From: Okeania sp. KiyG1
Lineage (GTDB): Bacteria; Cyanobacteriota; Cyanobacteriia; Cyanobacteriales; Microcoleaceae
Length of the DNA stretch: 64,000 bases
Assembly (NCBI RefSeq): GCF_014132355.1
Contig: NZ_BLZO01000136.1
Location: forward strand, 1-64,000
Direction of reading: 5' to 3'
Shown here: in pieces, positions 10,011-19,982 of the stretch
Layout: each line of letters begins with the position of its first letter
How positions within the stretch are numbered: the stretch's first letter is position 1
Translations under genes and position numbers: made by a program
Notes under the pieces: model-generated
Told to the model about the DNA's origin: nothing
Seen by the model: the letters and a program-made list of their open reading frames with translations, nothing else
The model's database searches: none

Positions 10011-10384
10011 GCCAAGATATTTCTCTGTTCCATATTTGCTAAGATCCTCTAACAAATATTTTCTGTTTCTTCCTCAAAGTGCTAGCATTAGCTAGCTCAC
10101 AGACTATCAAAATTTTTGGTTGTAGGGAAAGGAAGCGATCGCGGACCGCCAAAGACAAATTTGTCCTATAGGTTTTCAAACTACCAAACCATTTATATAT
10201 TTTTACCAATAACTCATCCTCCAATCTTAACTAGCTATTAGTTTTTAGCATTTCCGTACAGGAATTATCTGCAAACAGCTATCAGCTTAACGTTTACTGC
10301 TGATAGCTGACTGCTGATTGTTAAAATAATTAACAGCCTTCTCCTGACGGAGACGCTGCGCGTTATATATCGCGGAGCGTTAAC

Positions 10385-10414
10385 GTTTGCGGTAGCATTC
10401 CGTTAGGAAAGTTG
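10385..10414. repeat. 24-bp micro-repeat, variant copy (family S)
   Basis: It reads GTTTGCGGTAGCATTCCG then TTAGGAAA, matching the 24-bp micro-repeat seen exactly at 39274, 40737 and 63250 and with a variant at 29827. Small palindromic fragments (CGCGGAGCGTTAACG) adjoin it. Confidence 0.5.
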
Positions 10415-10657
10415 TGCGCTAGCAAAACGGCTGGAAGTCAGGAGTCAGTAGAATTTTTTGCTTTGCTCATCGGAGTTAGCTCCTGACTGGAAGCCTTATC
10501 GGGTATATATCCCCAGGGTCTGCACGGTGTCTGCAATTGCTTGGGGTTATAAGACACGAAGTGGCGTGTCGAAGACTATCCCCACGAACATTGATTCTGT
10601 CTCCAGAATTGCTGTCTCCTGACTCCTTCTTTAAAAGTAATTCCCCACTATCCCTAA

Positions 10658-10835
10658 CAGGACTTACGCCGGGACACTAAATATAGTGAGGGCGTTTTGC
10701 TACCGCATAACTCCGTTAACGCTCCGCGACATGTAAAGCGCAGCTTTGCGGAACGCAAATGCCATTTGCGTTCCGCAAAGCTCCGAATGGCGCCCCTACA
10801 GATGGTGCTTTAAAAGTCAATTTGCGTAAGTCCTG
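10658..10835. repeat. Family E MITE with 5-bp target duplication CCTAA
   Basis: The ends are CAGGACTTACG and CGTAAGTCCTG, and CCTAA flanks both sides (10653-10657 and 10836-10840). The interior contains several nested G/C palindromes. Copies at 19833 and 61846 also show 5-bp duplications. Confidence 0.8.
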
Positions 10836-10872
10836 CCTAATCAAAGTTTTAGTGGTGGCATTCTGGTAATTT

Positions 10873-11334
10873 TTACCTCATTCCATAGTCGTCTCGTTTA
10901 TACCTAATTGGACTTGGAGTCGTACTACGAGTACGAGATACTCTTTGTCTGCTGTAGGATGGACGAGTAATTGGCATAGCTTTTCTCTCATAACTCCCTT
11001 CTTCTCGATCGCTATAAGAGTAAGAAGGAGAAGGACGTGGTGTCTCTGAATGGTCTTCGTATATTTCCAAATGCACTGATTGACCTGCTGTTTGAGCTAA
11101 TGCTGCTAACACAGTACGAACCGCTTGGATATTACGTCCTCCGCGACCATATACCCGCCCTTTTTCGAGTTCGTCAAAAGCTAGACGAATCCAGGCTTTT
11201 GCTTGCCGAAGATTTACTTCACAGTCCACTCGTAAAGATTCTGGTGACTCTAGAAATGGCTCAATTAAACATCTCACTATTTCCACATAATCAGGATTAA
11301 CTGACTGAGAATTATTCCTCTGATTCAGTGGCAA
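10873..11334 (-). CDS. khpA: KH-domain RNA-binding protein (KhpA-like)
   Basis: The core ([20 protein letters not shown], then [20 protein letters not shown] and the KH loop [17 protein letters not shown]) is a single KH domain of the type encoded after rpsP in many bacteria. A basic Ser/Arg-rich tail of about 55 residues follows. The start is uncertain: the frame runs upstream inside rpsP to an ATG at 11493, but that part is low-complexity and overlaps rpsP codons. A TTG at 11334 or a GTG at 11286 is more plausible than the long form. Translation is probably coupled to the rpsP stop at 11312. KhpA proteins bind RNA; the target here is unknown. Confidence 0.8.
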   Translation of the reverse strand: MPLNQRNNSQSVNPDYVEIVRCLIEPFLESPESLRVDCEVNLRQAKAWIRLAFDELEKGRVYGRGGRNIQAVRTVLAALAQTAGQSVHLEIYEDHSETPRPSPSYSYSDREEGSYERKAMPITRPSYSRQRVSRTRSTTPSPIRYKRDDYGMR

Positions 11335-11716
11335 CTGCGGTTTCAGCTGACTCACTTTCACTGGTTTGGCTGGCTTCGGTATTGGCAGTTTCTTCGCTTG
11401 GTTGGGTATTGGTAACGGCTTCTGTCGATTCTGCATGGGAAACTGATACATTCTCTTGGGTGTTAATTCCGGTTCTTGGTGATTCAAGGACATTGGCTTT
11501 TCTCAATATGTCACGCACTGTTTGTGTTGGTTGAGCGCCTTGTTCAAGGCGTCTGGTAATTCCTGGTACATCTAGTCTAGTTTCATCTGTTCTGGGGTTG
11601 TAAAAGCCGAGTTCTTCTAATGGACGGCCATCACGTCGGGAACTGCTGTTCATTGCTACTATCCGGTAGCTAGTCTCCCGTTTTTTCCCATATCGCTTTA
11701 ATCGCAGTTTGATCAT
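11312..11716 (-). CDS. rpsP: 30S ribosomal protein S16 with a long acidic tail
   Basis: Residues 1 to about 80 are classical bS16: [37 protein letters not shown], then [10 protein letters not shown]. The protein is 134 aa against about 80-90 usually. The extra about 50 residues form a Thr/Ser/Glu-rich tail ending [14 protein letters not shown]. Such extensions occur in some cyanobacterial S16 proteins. It lies directly downstream of ffh and overlaps or abuts the KH gene. Confidence 0.95.
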   Translation of the reverse strand: MIKLRLKRYGKKRETSYRIVAMNSSSRRDGRPLEELGFYNPRTDETRLDVPGITRRLEQGAQPTQTVRDILRKANVLESPRTGINTQENVSVSHAESTEAVTNTQPSEETANTEASQTSESESAETAVATESEE

Positions 11717-11852
11717 TTCGAGTGATTATACTCCTGTTTGGAATTGTAAGCTATTATGTTTCATGGTAACGAAGAAAGTATTAGGCATCTTTTGTCAAAT
11801 TTAGAGTTTGCCACTGGATATTTTAGGAATATTACTACCTGCTATCGCATTC

Positions 11853-13304
11853 TTAAAGTTGCCCAAAGCCCTTTTTCTTTTTCTGCTTCTTTTTCTTTTT
11901 GCCACCACCCATACCGGGGTAGTTTGGCATTCCTGGAGGTGTTCTACCTCCTAGCATTCCTGGCATTCCCATACCTGGCATTCCTGGCATTCCCATGCCT
12001 GGCATACCTCCTTGGCCCATTTGTTGCATGAGCGATCGCATTTTTTGGAAGTCACTCACCAGTTTACTAACATCTTTTTCAGCATAACCTGAACCACGGG
12101 CAATACGTTTTCGTCGGGAAGGAGATTTTGCTAAAAGTTCTGGGGTTTGGCGCTCTTGCTTTGTCATTGAATTAATCATAGACTCACAGCGCTTTAGTTG
12201 AGTTTCTCCCTGTTGCAACTGATCGTCAGTCATTTTATTCATTCCTGGAATTAATTTCATAATTCCTCCCAGAGAACCCATGTTCTTCATCAGTCGCGTT
12301 TGCTTCAGGAAGTCTGTAAAGTCAAACTTAGCTGAGAGAATTTTCTCTTGCATTTTTTCTGCATCAGCTATGTCAAACTCTTCCTGAGCTTTTTCTACCA
12401 GGGTCAGTACATCTCCCATGCCCAGAATTCGAGAAGCCATCCTCTCTGGGTAGAAAGGTTGTAGGGCTTCTACTTTTTCTCCCACCCCTACAAATTTTAT
12501 GGGCTGACCAGAAATTCGACGTACTGATAAAGCTGCCCCACCTCTTGTATCCCCGTCCATTTTTGTGAGGATTGCCCCTGTAATCCCAATTCGATCGTTG
12601 AAGGTACGGGTCAATGTTGCCGCCTCTTGACCTGTCATTGCATCTACTACTAGCAATGTTTCCTGGGGCTTAACTGCTGCTTTAATTTTGGCGAGTTCCG
12701 CCATCATCTCTTGGTCAATTTGTAGCCTACCTGCTGTATCTATTATTACAGTATCTATGCCTTCGGTCTTGGCTTTTTCTACTCCTTTTTGAGCAATTTC
12801 TACAGGATCTATATCTGTGCCTAATTCAAATACAGATACATCTATCTGTTTACCTAGAGTAACTAGCTGGTCTATAGCAGCAGGTCTATAGATATCGGTC
12901 GCAACTAGCAAGGTACTTCTATTTTCCTTCCGTAGATGTAAGGCCAATTTAGCTGAGGCAGTGGTTTTACCTGTCCCTTGTAAACCTGCCATCAGAACAA
13001 TAGTTGGTGCTTGTTCAGCTTTTGCTAGGGGAGAATTGGTTTCTCCCATGACACGCACCAGCTCATCGTGGACTATTTTGATGAACTGTTGGTCTGGCCT
13101 TACTCCTGTTAATACATCTGCCCCTTTAGCTGTAGTGCTAACCTCGGCTATAAAGTCTTTTACAACCTGTAAGTTAACATCTGCTTCTAATAGAGCACGA
13201 CGGACTTCTCGTAGGGCTTCTTGAATATTGGAGTCTGTGATTTTATTTTGACCCCTTAGTTTTTTCCAGGCGACTTCTAAGCGGTCGGCAAGGGCTTCAA
13301 ACAT
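11853..13304 (-). CDS. ffh: Signal recognition particle protein Ffh (SRP54)
   Basis: This is the GTPase that, with 4.5S RNA, targets membrane and secreted proteins to the translocon; in cyanobacteria it serves plasma and thylakoid membranes. The 483-aa protein has the N domain (residues 1 to about 90), a G domain with G1 GLQGTGKT (107-114), DTAGR and TKMDG motifs, and a Met-rich M domain (KNMGSLGGIMKLIPGMNKM). A very Met/Gly/Pro-rich repeat tail (PGMGMPGMPGMG) and a lysine-rich end follow. It is the first gene of the ffh-rpsP-KH-phoH group. Confidence 0.97.
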   Translation of the reverse strand: MFEALADRLEVAWKKLRGQNKITDSNIQEALREVRRALLEADVNLQVVKDFIAEVSTTAKGADVLTGVRPDQQFIKIVHDELVRVMGETNSPLAKAEQAPTIVLMAGLQGTGKTTASAKLALHLRKENRSTLLVATDIYRPAAIDQLVTLGKQIDVSVFELGTDIDPVEIAQKGVEKAKTEGIDTVIIDTAGRLQIDQEMMAELAKIKAAVKPQETLLVVDAMTGQEAATLTRTFNDRIGITGAILTKMDGDTRGGAALSVRRISGQPIKFVGVGEKVEALQPFYPERMASRILGMGDVLTLVEKAQEEFDIADAEKMQEKILSAKFDFTDFLKQTRLMKNMGSLGGIMKLIPGMNKMTDDQLQQGETQLKRCESMINSMTKQERQTPELLAKSPSRRKRIARGSGYAEKDVSKLVSDFQKMRSLMQQMGQGGMPGMGMPGMPGMGMPGMLGGRTPPGMPNYPGMGGGKKKKKQKKKKGFGQL

Positions 13305-13720
13305 AAAGCAATTTTAGCTAGCTAGTAGTAGTTTCTTATTATATATCATCTGAAAGTTTTTTTCTTTTTTTTTGCTAATTTTTTTCTAATTATGCAATCC
13401 AAAGGGTTTTTCTATAATATAGTCAGCTTTGGTTTAAATTTTATTTATTGCTTCTTCAAAGTTCTAGAAACATATCTGTTAAATCATTGCTTTTTCTATT
13501 TTAAAACAACCTCATCCTTTATTCCTGACCTAATTTCTTATTCTCATTATCGATCAGGATTCAGGATTTTGGTTTCTTCTTCAAAATACATAATATATAT
13601 CGCAATTTATGAATATATTCTTTTTTTCACATCTGGATTTTGAATATCTTTAAACATTTTTTTCAGTATCTGTCTAGGTATTTTTTTAGCGAAACAACAA
13701 CTATAGTAATCCTATTTCAG

Positions 13721-13868
13721 TTACCTAATAATTAAGGTTTAAAGCCTCTCACTCGCCGTGGAGAAACAAGGAAATATTTTCCTTTTATTCAATCCTCTTC
13801 CTTTTAGGGATAGGTAATTATCAATTATCAATTATCAATTATCCATTATCCATTATCCATTATTGAAC
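13721..13868. repeat. Family A repeat
   Basis: It runs from TTACCTAATAATTAAGG through CTCACTCGCCGTGGAGAAAC to a tandem tail of ATTATCA/ATTATCC heptamers and TATTGAAC. The copy at 53786 has the same CACTCGCCGTGG core. Confidence 0.75.
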
Positions 13869-13928
13869 ATATTTTAGTGGCAATTAGGAGTCAGGTAGGG
13901 GAGCTGTCGGATTGCCGAAGCACAGAAT

Positions 13929-14066
13929 TTACCGAAATATTGTGGTTTAAAGCCTCCCCTTTCTAAGGGGATAATAAATAAAAATTTTCATGATTAGTTA
14001 ATCCTATCCGTTTTAAAGGAGAGGTAATTCTAAATTCGCGCATTCTTATATTCTTAATTCTTGAAT
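13929..14066. repeat. Family A repeat, second adjacent copy
   Basis: It starts ACCGAAATATTGTGG and runs through AAAGCCTCCCCTTTC and ATCCTATCCGTTTTAAAGG to a degenerate tail ending TTCTTGAA. The inner part closely matches the copy inserted in hsdM. Confidence 0.75.
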
Positions 14067-14471
14067 CATGTTTTCAGTTTAAATCAACTACTATAAAGAC
14101 TTCCACAACCAATGGGCGGATTGCTATGTCGCGATCGCGAGTCGTTTTATAATCTACTTTCTTCAAATCCACAGGAATAAATTCTTTTTCTTTAAAGCCT
14201 ACTGTAAGTCTTAATTTATTTTTTAACTACTTAACTATTGTTATCATAATATGTGTATTCTGTCAAGAATTTTAATATGATAGGACTTAATGGATAATAT
14301 TAACCTATCAGTAAACTTTTGTCCAGTGTCAAACTTATTTGTCCAGATATATAGCTTCCATCTTTGATTTTATGGCCAATCATCAAAAACTCGGTTTGGT
14401 TAGTATCATGTATATTATGGATTTTACATATACATAAGTAATAGATATTCAAAACATCAGGTGCAAAAAAT
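14067..14471. other. Spacer upstream of the PAS/GAF gene
   Basis: This is an A+T-rich spacer with one GCGATCGCGA site. No convincing gene, terminator or promoter is visible. The promoter of the following gene should lie here. Confidence 0.3.
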
Positions 14472-16826
14472 ATGCATACTTCCAAACAAAAAATTACAGA
14501 TAAAAATAATAAATGTAATACAAAAGCTTTACCAGGAAAAACTTCTGCCATCCCAAACGATCAAAACAGTGAGGGTATAAATATAGACCAACTATTACAA
14601 GCTCTAACATCTCAGCTATCCCATCATAATCAAGTCGAGCAACTAAAAATTTGGAGACAAATAATAGAGCGACTGGAAAATTTTCCACACCACAGCAGAA
14701 TATTAACAGCAATTGTAGAACCAAGTAGCCTCAGCATTAAATATGCCAATCATACTTTTTGCCAGTTAATGGGAATAGACCGGATCGATGAAATAGAATC
14801 AAAGCAAAACATTAAGCTCAATGAGTTGGTAAGTGATTGGGAGAAAACAGAACTAGAAAAACTGTACCGCTTGCAAGTTTTGCACTGGGTACTCAAAGAA
14901 CTTTATCAAATAGACACGGCAAATCTACAACTTCAGAATTATTCGATCGTATCAACAATTAATTGCTCACAAAACTCAGAACCACAGTATATAGAATTCT
15001 GGTTTTGTTGCCAGCAACAAAAAGTACAAAGAGTTGACAAAACTGTAGATGATTTTACAGATATCAATTTCCAATCAATGTCAACATCTGAACAAATAGC
15101 TTGGATGCTCAAACCGGGAAATCTAGAAATTTTAGCCCAACAGTTAAAATTAGAAAATTTTCAACTAGAGGGTTTATTTTTACTCGAAGGATTGGATGTA
15201 ACAGTTAAAGAACAAAAACGAAGACTAACTCAACTGTTAGTGGAACCGGAATCATTCATGCAGCAAGAGAAATTTCAGCAAATAGACAAATTAATGCGGT
15301 CGGTTTTCCGGGCTGATGATATTATTCTACTACGCAATGAAGGAGAAAAACAACTAAAATTATTTATCGGCAGTGAGTATTTAACGACAAGCAACTATCC
15401 TAAAGTATATTCTACACAGAATCTACAGGATTCTCCAGTCTTGAAAACTGCTAAAGATAATCAAATTCAGAATATTCCCGACCTGAAGATACATTGTCAA
15501 ACTGAGTGCGAAGAAAATCTATATCAAAAAGGAGTCCGCTCCTTACTACTAATTCCTCTAGTAATTAAAACTGCCTGTCCACAAGAAGATACTTCTGGAC
15601 TTCAATCAGTTTTGGGAATAGCAGGATTAACCAGCAAGCTCCCCAACAATTTTTATCCCTCTGATTACAAACACGCTCAGGAACTTATTTCACCTTTTAC
15701 CACTGCGGTTCGTCAAACAATTCAACAACGGTTCACAAATATTCGTAATATTCACCCTGCAGTGGAATGGCGGTTTTTGCAAGAAGCAGAACGGCGTAGT
15801 TGGGGATTACCGCCTGAAACAATTGTGTTTGAAGATGTCTATCCTCTTTATGGTATCTGTGATATTCGTGGTTCTTCTACCGAACGCAATCGGGCAATTC
15901 AAACGGATCTGCTGACACAATTTTGCTTAGGGTTAACAATTGTCGAAACTGTTTGTCAAATAAAAGATAGTGCTTTTTGTCAGCAACTACGACAAGATAT
16001 GTTGGAACATATTAAGTCTCTAGAAGAAAAAGTATCAGTGGATAGTGAAATTACAGCCAGAGATTATCTACATTTCCATTTAGAAATTTACTTTGATTAT
16101 TTTATGGAATGTGGAGATGCTGTCAAAACTGCTGTAGAAGCTTATCGCTCTGCTTGTGACAACGAACATCATAGCGTGTATCAAGCTCGCGATCGCTACG
16201 ACCAGATGTTGCACAAAATTAATTATCATCTTCAGAAAACTTGGGAAAAGTGGCAACAACAGATGCAGCAAATTCTACCCCACCATTGTGATTTTGAGGC
16301 TACCGATGGCATAGACCACATGATGTATGTGGGGAAATCTATTAATCCTAAGTTTAGTCAATTTCATCTGTGTAGTTTACGTTACGAGCAACTACGAGCA
16401 ATTTGTGATTGTGCGAGAACAATTTTGCGCCTGAGAGCTGAATCTGAGGAAATAACTTTGGGAGTTGTGCATCTGGTCTTAGTGCAGAATTCTACAATTG
16501 ATATTTATCATAATGAAAGTACAGAAAGATTGTTTGATGTCAAAGGTACTCGCGATATTCGTTATGAAATTGTTAAAAAGCGAATTGACAAGGGTGTGGA
16601 TCGGGAAACAAAGGAGCGGATAACTCAACCAGGGATGTTGACTGTGGTTTATTCTACTGATGAAGAGTGGCAAGAATATCAACAGTATTTCCGTTATTTA
16701 GTTCGTGAAGGTTGGGTGGAAGATAAATTTGAGAGTGGTTTGGTTGAACCTCTACAGGGAGTAAGTGGTTTACGGTTTGTTAGGGCGAAGGTGTTGTTGC
16801 TTGAGGAAGGGAAATCTACTAATTAA
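14472..16826 (+). CDS. Large conserved protein with PAS-like and GAF-like regions (784 aa)
   Basis: I do not recognise a characterised protein. Residues about 70-130 (ILTAIVEPSSLSIKYANHTF) look like a PAS domain. Residues about 270-420 (QIDKLMRSVFRADDIILL, VRSLLLIPLVIK) look like a GAF domain. The second half has a distinctive conserved region (FEDVYPLYGICDIRGSSTER) and a helical stretch, and ends with HLVLVQNSTIDIYHNES and a segment rich in charged residues. I recall GAF-domain proteins with a similar DIRGSS region in Bacteroidetes and cyanobacteria, with no assigned reaction. No kinase, cyclase or GGDEF catalytic motif is seen. It stands alone between repeats, so it may sense a ligand or light through GAF/PAS and act by protein contact. 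No membrane segment is visible. Confidence 0.8.
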   Translation: MHTSKQKITDKNNKCNTKALPGKTSAIPNDQNSEGINIDQLLQALTSQLSHHNQVEQLKIWRQIIERLENFPHHSRILTAIVEPSSLSIKYANHTFCQLMGIDRIDEIESKQNIKLNELVSDWEKTELEKLYRLQVLHWVLKELYQIDTANLQLQNYSIVSTINCSQNSEPQYIEFWFCCQQQKVQRVDKTVDDFTDINFQSMSTSEQIAWMLKPGNLEILAQQLKLENFQLEGLFLLEGLDVTVKEQKRRLTQLLVEPESFMQQEKFQQIDKLMRSVFRADDIILLRNEGEKQLKLFIGSEYLTTSNYPKVYSTQNLQDSPVLKTAKDNQIQNIPDLKIHCQTECEENLYQKGVRSLLLIPLVIKTACPQEDTSGLQSVLGIAGLTSKLPNNFYPSDYKHAQELISPFTTAVRQTIQQRFTNIRNIHPAVEWRFLQEAERRSWGLPPETIVFEDVYPLYGICDIRGSSTERNRAIQTDLLTQFCLGLTIVETVCQIKDSAFCQQLRQDMLEHIKSLEEKVSVDSEITARDYLHFHLEIYFDYFMECGDAVKTAVEAYRSACDNEHHSVYQARDRYDQMLHKINYHLQKTWEKWQQQMQQILPHHCDFEATDGIDHMMYVGKSINPKFSQFHLCSLRYEQLRAICDCARTILRLRAESEEITLGVVHLVLVQNSTIDIYHNESTERLFDVKGTRDIRYEIVKKRIDKGVDRETKERITQPGMLTVVYSTDEEWQEYQQYFRYLVREGWVEDKFESGLVEPLQGVSGLRFVRAKVLLLEEGKSTN

Positions 16827-16925
16827 GTAGGTTTGCGAAGGTGGGGAGTGTGGGGAGTGTGGGGAGATGTGGCTCACAGGGATTATGGCACGGATATACG
16901 GATACGGATGGGAGTAGGGAAGTAC

Positions 16926-17053
16926 ACAGTAGGGGCGTTAACGATAGTTATGCGCAAGCTTTCGGCCGTTTGCTGACGCATAGCTCCGAATGGCGCCGCT
17001 AGGAGGTTTTGGTTATGACGATGTGGTTCATCAATCAGCAAAAGCGCTGTAAT
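16926..17053. repeat. Family D repeat, left end truncated
   Basis: It contains CACAGTAGGGGCG, a palindromic insert with GCGCAAGCTTTCGGCC, GGTTATGACGATGTGGTT and the end AAAAGCGCTGTAA. Confidence 0.65.
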
Positions 17054-17112
17054 ATCAAATCCGGTAGCTTCGGAGTAATATAATTTCTGTATTATTTTTC
17101 ATAATTACCAAT

Positions 17113-17294
17113 TATATCATGTCTGTTTATATCGTTAGTGTAAACCCAAGGGTGAATATCTACAGGAAATAATGGTTTTTTTCTTGCGAGGGTAGCCTTC
17201 GGACCTCTTCCCTCTTCCCTCTTCCCTCTTCCCTCTTCCTTCTTCCTTCTTCCTTACCTTTGTTATACAAGACCGATGCTACCGGACATGATAT
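17113..17294. repeat. Family F MITE
   Basis: The ends are ATATCATGTC and GACATGATAT. Internal hallmarks are GTGTAAACCCAAGGGTGAAT, a TCTTCCCTC polypyrimidine tandem and GACCGATGCTACC. Close copies lie at 35211, 61300 and 63754. Confidence 0.8.
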
Positions 17295-17419
17295 GAGAGA
17301 ACTATTTTCAGACATGAGTAACTAACACTTTTATCAAAATTTTAATTATTTCAATAAAGCAGAGGGCAGACAGCAGAAGGCAGAAACCTTCTGCCCTCTG
17401 CCTTCCCCCGATTGCTAAA

Positions 17420-17947
17420 TTACTCTCTTACTCGCACATCAATTACACTAGCATTAAAATTATAATCTGCACCCTCCAACTCAATTGTCATACCAATTTT
17501 TATTTTAATATTTCCCAATACAGGACCATCATCAGTCACTCTACCTTTACCTTCCAATGTTAACAAAAGATTCCGACTAAAAAGTTCTTTTTCTCTAGGA
17601 TCGGGTAAGGCTTTGACTGAGCCATCCGGCTGAGGAACTGCCACTTTTCGAGTCAAAAATTCCACAGATTTTAGGTCAACTTTTCCATAAGGTTGATTTC
17701 TAATAATTAATTGAGTTTTCTCTCCTTCCCTTAATAATTTTTCAGGGTTGCGTCCTTTTAAACCTAAAGCAATAGCATCTACTTCCATTGGTTTAGTAAT
17801 AATATTACCCACTTGAGCAACAGAAGTTTTATTAGTACCAGGAACGATAAATATTCCCAGTAATACCATTAAAATTATTAATACAGCGCCCACATCTAAG
17901 ACACTGACTTTACCAAATAATCGTCCTTGAGAATCCAGAATTTTCAT
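17420..17947 (-). CDS. DUF4330-family membrane-anchored protein (175 aa)
   Basis: The N-terminus MKILDSQGRLFGKVSVLDVG is followed by a single membrane helix (VLIILMVLLGIFIV) and a periplasmic-facing domain with ARG-like NPEKLLREGEKTQLIIRNQP. This matches my memory of the cyanobacterial DUF4330 family, whose function is unknown. The start ATG at 17947 fits the conserved N-terminus. A G-rich tandem repeat lies just upstream on the other strand and may be in its promoter region. Confidence 0.8.
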   Translation of the reverse strand: MKILDSQGRLFGKVSVLDVGAVLIILMVLLGIFIVPGTNKTSVAQVGNIITKPMEVDAIALGLKGRNPEKLLREGEKTQLIIRNQPYGKVDLKSVEFLTRKVAVPQPDGSVKALPDPREKELFSRNLLLTLEGKGRVTDDGPVLGNIKIKIGMTIELEGADYNFNASVIDVRVRE

Positions 17948-17977
17948 AATTTCATCAACTAATAATTACAAGATTGA

Positions 17978-18050
17978 ATGGGGGGATGGGGGGATGGGGG
18001 GATGGGGGATGGGGAGATGGGGAGATGGGGAGATTGGGGGATGGGGAGAT
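17978..18050. repeat. G-rich tandem repeat (GGGGGGAT units)
   Basis: Repeated GGGGGGAT and GGGGAGAT octamers give at least eight closely spaced G-runs, a sequence able in principle to form G-quadruplexes on the plus strand. It starts about 30 bp upstream of the DUF4330 start codon. Related octamer tandems occur at 36348 (TACTCCCC) and 56288 (ATCTCCCC). Confidence 0.8.
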
Positions 18051-18193
18051 AAAGAAAGATGTGGCAATGGCTGAAAATGGGACATTTTTTTATACCGAAT
18101 TAAACGGATTTGATATAACTAATTACTATATAAATTAGCATTTCTTACGGAATTCTCCGCAAACTTCTTTTTTTATTTATCTAGACCTACTTA

Positions 18194-18342
18194 TACCATT
18201 TCTCAAAAACTTTCTCCTTCTATTCCTATTTCTTCTTCTTTCTTCCCTTCTGACTCCTGACTCCCCCTCCCAGGAGGGGTTAGGGGTGGGTTGACTCCTA
18301 AGTAATTAGGATTAATATCATACACGCACTTCAGCAACGCCT
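18194..18342. repeat. Partial family J end with oligopyrimidine tract
   Basis: It ends CACTTCAGCAACGCC at about 18342, as at 9056, preceded by TTCTCAAAAACTTTCTCC and GACTCCTGACTCC. No matching left end is visible, so this copy is truncated. Confidence 0.55.
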
Positions 18343-18663
18343 TAAAAATAAGTTCAATGGATGAAGATAAGGAGGTTTTTTATTAGCTAAACTCCCTTAT
18401 CTTCGGTAGTAAAATCAAGTTTTAACTTTGCGGAAAAGCTATCAATAACTTTTGTAGTGAATGACAACAACAAGCAAATATCATTCACTAATTTATTTGT
18501 AATAGCAGTTGAAGGAAAAATTAGGACATATAGTAGTCGAAGGAAAGGTTAGGACAAATCAAAAGCTTCAAACTTAGACAAAGCAAGATTTTTTCCTCCT
18601 TCGGTTCTTCCTTCTTCCTTCTGCAATAAATCTAAAATCTAGTACCTTTTAATCGAAAAACTC

Positions 18664-19518
18664 ATGTTGAAAAAGTTATCTCTAATTTCTCGCTCTTCCT
18701 TTCGTCAAGTATCATACCCATTAATTTCTGTAATGGTTGCTGCTGGTTTATGTGCAGGTACAGCATCTCCCAGTCAAGCTATTCCCTGGAGAGAATTAAT
18801 TTTCCAGAGTATTCAGATGATTCAAATTTCTAACCTTTCTGACCGCCAAGAAGTTGAACTTGGTAAACAAATTAATCAACAAATATTGAAACAGAGAAAC
18901 GTTAAACTTTATCGCGATCGCGCAGCTAACGAATATATTAATAGAATTGGCCAAAGATTGGCTGCTGTAAGTCCCCGTCCAGATATTCCCTATACTTTTC
19001 AAGTAGTAGAGGATGAAAGTATAAATGCTTTTGCCACTATGGGAGGTTTTGTCTATATCAATACTGGTTTAATGAAAGCTGCAGAGAACGAAGCAGAGTT
19101 AGCTAGTGTTGTTTCTCACGAAATTGCCCATATTGCTAGTCGTCATGCGGTAAAACAGTTACGTCAGACATTATTGGCCCAGGGTTTAGCTACAGCAGCA
19201 GGTGTAGATGATAGTGTTGCTGTCCGAATGGGGGTAGAATTAGCATTACGTCGGCCTAAAAGTAGGGAGGCAGAATTTGAAGCTGATGCAATAGGTATTG
19301 AAACATTAGGTAGAGCGGGATATGCTCAGTATGGTGCAATTACATTTATGGAAAAGTTGTTAAAAAAGGGTTCTCCACCATCTTTTCTTAGCACTCATCC
19401 GGCAACATCAGCGAGGATCGAGCAAATGAAACAAATGATTAATCCGGAATTTGCTTACAATGGTGATGGGTTGGATGATAGACGTTATCAGGTAATTGTA
19501 AGTCAATTAATTCCGTAG
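18664..19518 (+). CDS. M48-family metalloprotease with signal peptide
   Basis: This 284-aa secreted zinc protease carries HEIAHIASRH, the HExxH zinc motif plus the following conserved residues. The third-ligand region EAEFEADAIGIETLGRAGY has the ExxxD pattern of M48 enzymes. An N-terminal basic-hydrophobic segment (ISVMVAAGLCAGTASPSQA) looks like a cleaved signal peptide. The conserved tail SFLSTHPATSARIEQMKQ is also present. Family members act in envelope protein quality control, like BepA or YcaL. It is monocistronic, with repeats on both sides. Confidence 0.92.
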   Translation: MLKKLSLISRSSFRQVSYPLISVMVAAGLCAGTASPSQAIPWRELIFQSIQMIQISNLSDRQEVELGKQINQQILKQRNVKLYRDRAANEYINRIGQRLAAVSPRPDIPYTFQVVEDESINAFATMGGFVYINTGLMKAAENEAELASVVSHEIAHIASRHAVKQLRQTLLAQGLATAAGVDDSVAVRMGVELALRRPKSREAEFEADAIGIETLGRAGYAQYGAITFMEKLLKKGSPPSFLSTHPATSARIEQMKQMINPEFAYNGDGLDDRRYQVIVSQLIP

Positions 19519-19832
19519 TTAAAATTCACCGAAAAATTGGGTCTGAAACTTCCCCCTTCTAGGGGAATTTTTTCATTTTAGGGTACAGGGAATAGGGAAT
19601 AGGGAATAGAGAACAAGGAGAAATTTTGTGGCGCACTTATTCTGCACGGAAAATATTCTCGCTTCAACAGTTATATACAGAAGATTTCAGGTAAATGAGG
19701 TACACATAAGAATGGTAAAGTGTTTCCAGTGCACGCATCTGGCCCGCGACTGATGTACCTTACTAATATGAAATACGCTGTAATTTTTATTATGGCTAAT
19801 TAATGAGACTTGATATTAGATAGTTATATCTA

Positions 19833-19982
19833 CAAGACTTACGCAGAGACTCTACATATAGAAGCCATTTGGTATCTTGATAAATATCAAGTTTTTTTAG
19901 CTATCAAATGGGTTCTATAGAGAGGGCAAATACCATTCGCCCCTACAGATGGTGATTTAAAAGTCAATTTGCGTAAGTCCCG
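19833..19982. repeat. Family E MITE with 5-bp target duplication ATCTA
   Basis: It is bounded by CAAGACTTACG and CGTAAGTCCCG, with ATCTA at 19828-19832 and 19983-19987. The interior contains ATACCATTCGCCCCTACAGA. The rest of 19519-20188 holds a partial family A end near 19530 and TTCCTTCTTCC tracts, with no gene. Confidence 0.8.

Noticed and set aside
10039-10224. Minus-strand ORF just upstream of phoH
   Set aside because: It overlaps the phoH 5' region in another frame and shows no conserved features.
13392-13643. Plus-strand ORF of 83 codons after ffh
   Set aside because: Composition is that of A+T-rich spacer (Phe/Tyr/Ile-rich), with no start signal or family resemblance.
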